In this document: positions 61,871 through 64,000 of the stretch, in pieces | How the letters are laid out: every line of letters starts with the position of its first letter | Position numbering within the stretch: position 1 is the stretch's first letter | Notes under the pieces: model-generated | The model's input: the letters and a program-made list of their open reading frames with translations, nothing else | Told to the model about the DNA's origin: nothing | Databases searched by the model: none | Position numbers and translations under genes: made by a program | Assembly: GCA_002422395.1 (NCBI GenBank) | Contig: DIUY01000024.1 | Coordinates: 9,699-73,698 of the forward strand | Source: Methylococcaceae bacterium UBA6146 | GTDB taxonomy: Bacteria > Pseudomonadota > Gammaproteobacteria > Methylococcales > Methylomonadaceae | DNA: 64,000 bases | Reading direction: 5' to 3'

Positions 61871-62956
61871 GTGAATAAAGGTGCGGGCGTCCGGTTTCTG
61901 ATTGTTTTTTTGCTGTGGTTTGTGGCTAATAGTGCCTGCGGTGGGGAAAATCGCTTGTTGTCCTGCCGGTCCGTCAATGGTGCAATGGGCTATCCCCAGA
62001 TCCGGCACCCGCCAAGACGGGTATTGCTTGTGCCCTTATTGAGCAAAGAGCCATATTCCCAGATTAGCGAGCGGTGGGCCGAGCAACCCGCCAATAACAT
62101 AGCTGCTTTTTATCGTAACCGGTTCGATGCGGATGTTAGCTTGTTGCGCAATATCAAGAGCTGGGAAGATTATTATCAACAAATTGGGCAACTGTTACGG
62201 CAGTCAGCACCGTTTGACCGGGTTATATTTGTCGGTCATGGCGGGTTCGATGGCCCAATACTTAAAGCTAAGGTGTTTTTTCAAGACCTTAGCATAACGG
62301 GGAAAAATGGCAGATTGCTACAATTTTCCGAAGCCCAGCCCGGGCTCAAAAATGTTTTGTCCATTACCTATGACATAGAAAAAAATCAGGTTTTCACTAA
62401 TCATATCGCCAGTCACTTACAAGAATTAGCAGAGTTGGGCGCAAGTGAGGTCAGGTATCGGCTAAAAGGCTTGGAAAAACTTTTACAACCTTTAGACAGC
62501 GCTTGTTTCAACCGCTATTGTTCCCCCGATAAATTGGTAACCGCCCGGCCTGGCACTTATCAAAGCCGGATTGAACTCTGTGAACTTGTTTGCCGCGAAC
62601 CACTATTCGACCTAAAAGCATCCGTTGAAATCTCTTCGGAACGGTTCTTTCTTTTTGCCAACACACTCAAATCACTGGCAACGCCAGACGGTTTGATCTT
62701 TTTCGGCTCCTGCAATCCAGGTAGCCAAGCGCCAACCCAAGAACGCAAGCGCGGGGATGTCGAGTTGTTGATCAATTCACCTTTAGCCGCCGGGCCATAC
62801 GAGAGTTATGTCCATCTAGTCGGTGCCGTCTCCGGCCGTCTCACCGCAGGGCCAATAGGCAATAGCAGCGCCGAGGATATTGTGGACAGAATCATCCGGT
62901 TTGAAACCAATCAAACACAAAACTACCTCTGTGTCGTAGCCCCCACATTGCATTAA
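61871..62956 (+). CDS. Exported protein with possible His/Cys peptidase dyad
   Basis: No named family recognised. A signal peptide (RFLIVFLLWFVANSACG) may include a lipobox-like SAC, so the protein is exported or lipid-anchored. Two hydrophobic strands end in candidate catalytic residues: FDRVIFVGHGGFDG (His123-Gly) and GLIFFGSCNPGS (Cys281), the pattern of caspase/gingipain/CHAT-type clan CD proteins and of DUF4347. Several other Cys (SCRS, ACFNRYCS, ELCELVCR) could form disulfides. Length 361. Single gene with its own terminator. Confidence 0.68.
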   Translation: MNKGAGVRFLIVFLLWFVANSACGGENRLLSCRSVNGAMGYPQIRHPPRRVLLVPLLSKEPYSQISERWAEQPANNIAAFYRNRFDADVSLLRNIKSWEDYYQQIGQLLRQSAPFDRVIFVGHGGFDGPILKAKVFFQDLSITGKNGRLLQFSEAQPGLKNVLSITYDIEKNQVFTNHIASHLQELAELGASEVRYRLKGLEKLLQPLDSACFNRYCSPDKLVTARPGTYQSRIELCELVCREPLFDLKASVEISSERFFLFANTLKSLATPDGLIFFGSCNPGSQAPTQERKRGDVELLINSPLAAGPYESYVHLVGAVSGRLTAGPIGNSSAEDIVDRIIRFETNQTQNYLCVVAPTLH

Positions 62957-62984
62957 TGGGGTTGTTGCGGAACTAAATGTTTAA

Positions 62985-63007
62985 TCCGCTACCCGTAGCG
63001 GGTTTTT
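62985..63007 (+). terminator. Rho-independent terminator
   Basis: CCGCTAC-CC-GTAGCGG followed by GTTTTT, about 30 bases after the stop of the preceding exported-protein gene. Confidence 0.8.
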
Positions 63008-63090
63008 CGGCCAACGCACATGGGGCAGTTATTCGCGCTATTTGGCAAGGCGGATGACGTATAATAATCTTATTTTAGCTGACCGTTTTA

Positions 63091-64000
63091 ATGTCCCCCT
63101 CTGACCTGATTAAACACCTCACCCAGTCCGTGCCACTTTGTTTAAGCAGGGACAAACACCTAATCAAACGCCAACTGGACCGGCTTTGCAGCGATTATAA
63201 AAAAGGCAAGCAGCAGGCCGAACAGTTGAATGCACTGGCAATCCGCATTGAAAAATCTGTTACGGCAAGAAACCGACGGCTAGCCAGTATACCTGCACTT
63301 AACTTCCCCGATTTACCGGTGACCGGCAAAAAAGATGACATTGCCGAACTGATAAGCAAGCATCAGGTTGTTATCGTTTGCGGCGAGACGGGTTCGGGGA
63401 AAACTACGCAATTGCCCAAAATTTGCCTGTCCATCGGGCGCGGGGCCGCTGGGTTTATTGGCCATACCCAGCCTCGGCGTATTGCCGCACGTACCGTTGC
63501 CGACCGTATTGCCGAAGAACTTGGCGAGCCGCTGGGCAAGTCAGTCGGCTATAAAATCCGCTTTAACGATAAAACCCACGCCGATTCGTTGGTCAAGTTG
63601 ATGACGGACGGTATTTTGCTGGCTGAATCGCAAAATGACCCTTACCTAAGCCAATACGATACGATTATCATCGACGAAGCGCATGAGCGCAGTTTGAATA
63701 TTGATTTTCTGATCGGTTATATGAAATGGCTGTTGCCCAAACGTCACGACCTAAAGCTGGTCATCACATCGGCAACGATTGATACGCAACGTTTTGCCAC
63801 ACATTTTAATGATGCGCCGATTATCGAAGTGTCCGGGCGCACTTATCCCGTGGACATCCGTTATCGCCCGATAGAGCAAAATGAAGGGGCATATGATAAC
63901 CAATCCGCTAGGGGCGGGTTGGCGCGGAATGCGCACGAAGGGGCAAGGGCAGGGACATCCCTTGATCACCAATCCGCCGGGAGCGGATTGGCTCGCAACG
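63091..64000 (+). CDS. hrpA: ATP-dependent RNA helicase HrpA, 5' part
   Basis: The gene runs off the window; about 303 codons are visible of an expected ~1300. DEAH-box motifs: Walker A GETGSGKTTQLPK (I), QPRRIAART (Ia), IIIDEAHERSLNIDF (II) and VITSATID (III), then VSGRTYPVDIRYRPIEQNE. HrpA of E. coli processes fimbrial mRNA and rescues stalled ribosomes. The start MSPSDLIKHLTQSV follows the usual short helical N-terminus. From about residue 268 the frame reads through a palindromic repeat (GAYDNQSARGGLARN..LDHQSAGSGLARN), an in-frame insertion between the two helicase lobes. Confidence 0.92.
   Translation, partial: MSPSDLIKHLTQSVPLCLSRDKHLIKRQLDRLCSDYKKGKQQAEQLNALAIRIEKSVTARNRRLASIPALNFPDLPVTGKKDDIAELISKHQVVIVCGETGSGKTTQLPKICLSIGRGAAGFIGHTQPRRIAARTVADRIAEELGEPLGKSVGYKIRFNDKTHADSLVKLMTDGILLAESQNDPYLSQYDTIIIDEAHERSLNIDFLIGYMKWLLPKRHDLKLVITSATIDTQRFATHFNDAPIIEVSGRTYPVDIRYRPIEQNEGAYDNQSARGGLARNAHEGARAGTSLDHQSAGSGLARN
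63900..63991. repeat. Two copies of a 23-base hairpin repeat within hrpA
   Basis: CCAATCCGC-TAGGG-GCGGGTTGG at 63900-63922 and CCAATCCGC-CGGGA-GCGGATTGG at 63969-63991 are palindromic units 69 bases apart, both translated. The spacing is a multiple of three, so both units encode NQSAxxGLARN-like peptides. The element may continue past the window end. Confidence 0.7.

Overview
The window looks like the chromosome of a gammaproteobacterial methanotroph (order Methylococcales). The main pointer is the adjacent set sucrose-phosphate synthase, sucrose-phosphate phosphatase and PfkB-type sugar kinase (12492-16394), an arrangement known from methanotrophs that accumulate sucrose. Gammaproteobacterial housekeeping neighbourhoods agree with this: tRNA-Leu/tig-clpP-clpX, ypjD/ffh/rpsP-rimM-trmD-rplS, and suhB/trmJ-cysE-iscR-iscS-iscA. 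The taxonomic call is an inference from gene content only.

Layout. 1-5.4 kb: an IS30 transposase fragment, two secreted proteins of unknown role, a PAS-containing sigma-54 activator, small membrane proteins and gene remnants. 5.5-9.7 kb: a lipoprotein M48 peptidase, the lysine genes dapC-dapD and a Sua5-type tRNA-modification gene, with two families of palindromic repeats around the last. 9.9-12.2 kb: a four-gene cassette (two DUF1538 membrane proteins, a PII-like protein, a CBS protein). 12.5-16.4 kb: sucrose metabolism. 17.3-19.3 kb: arsR-arsC-acr3. 19.7-28 kb: ispG, a compact TerD-TerD-ATP-grasp operon, an AEC carrier, rhodanese, pyrF, a TauE/SafE-like protein and a sigma-54 activator without a sensor domain. 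28-34.5 kb: ylqF, yfbR, mepA, rubredoxin, a beta-propeller lipoprotein and a nucleoside-recognition (SpmA/B-like) membrane protein. 35-42 kb: an MJ1255-type glycosyltransferase with a PAP2 phosphatase, DUF2058, argC, a phosphohexomutase, a YdjM-like protein and an EEP-family hydrolase. 42.3-44.7 kb is a small accessory patch (frameshifted phage-like gene, microprotein, DUF29, decayed transposase). 44.8-64 kb is mostly core: Fe-S and cysteine metabolism, proteolysis and chaperone, dnaB-alr, an orphan soxB, ypjD/ffh, the rpsP operon, a secreted protein with a possible His/Cys dyad, and the start of hrpA.

Co-operating genes. dapC and dapD catalyse consecutive steps of the succinylase lysine pathway. 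The sucrose genes make sucrose-6-phosphate, dephosphorylate it and phosphorylate a sugar product. The ars genes sense, reduce and export arsenic. cysE and iscR-iscS-iscA link cysteine supply to Fe-S assembly, but iscU is absent from the cluster. tig, clpP and clpX handle nascent-chain folding and proteolysis.

Most unusual content. Several dispersed palindromic repeats occur, two of them inside coding sequences in frame (dapC and hrpA). The DUF1538/PII-like/CBS cassette and the mini Ter operon are the best candidates for little-studied systems. There is also an orphan terminator that suggests a small RNA near 17.2 kb. No CRISPR array, rRNA or complete insertion sequence was seen.
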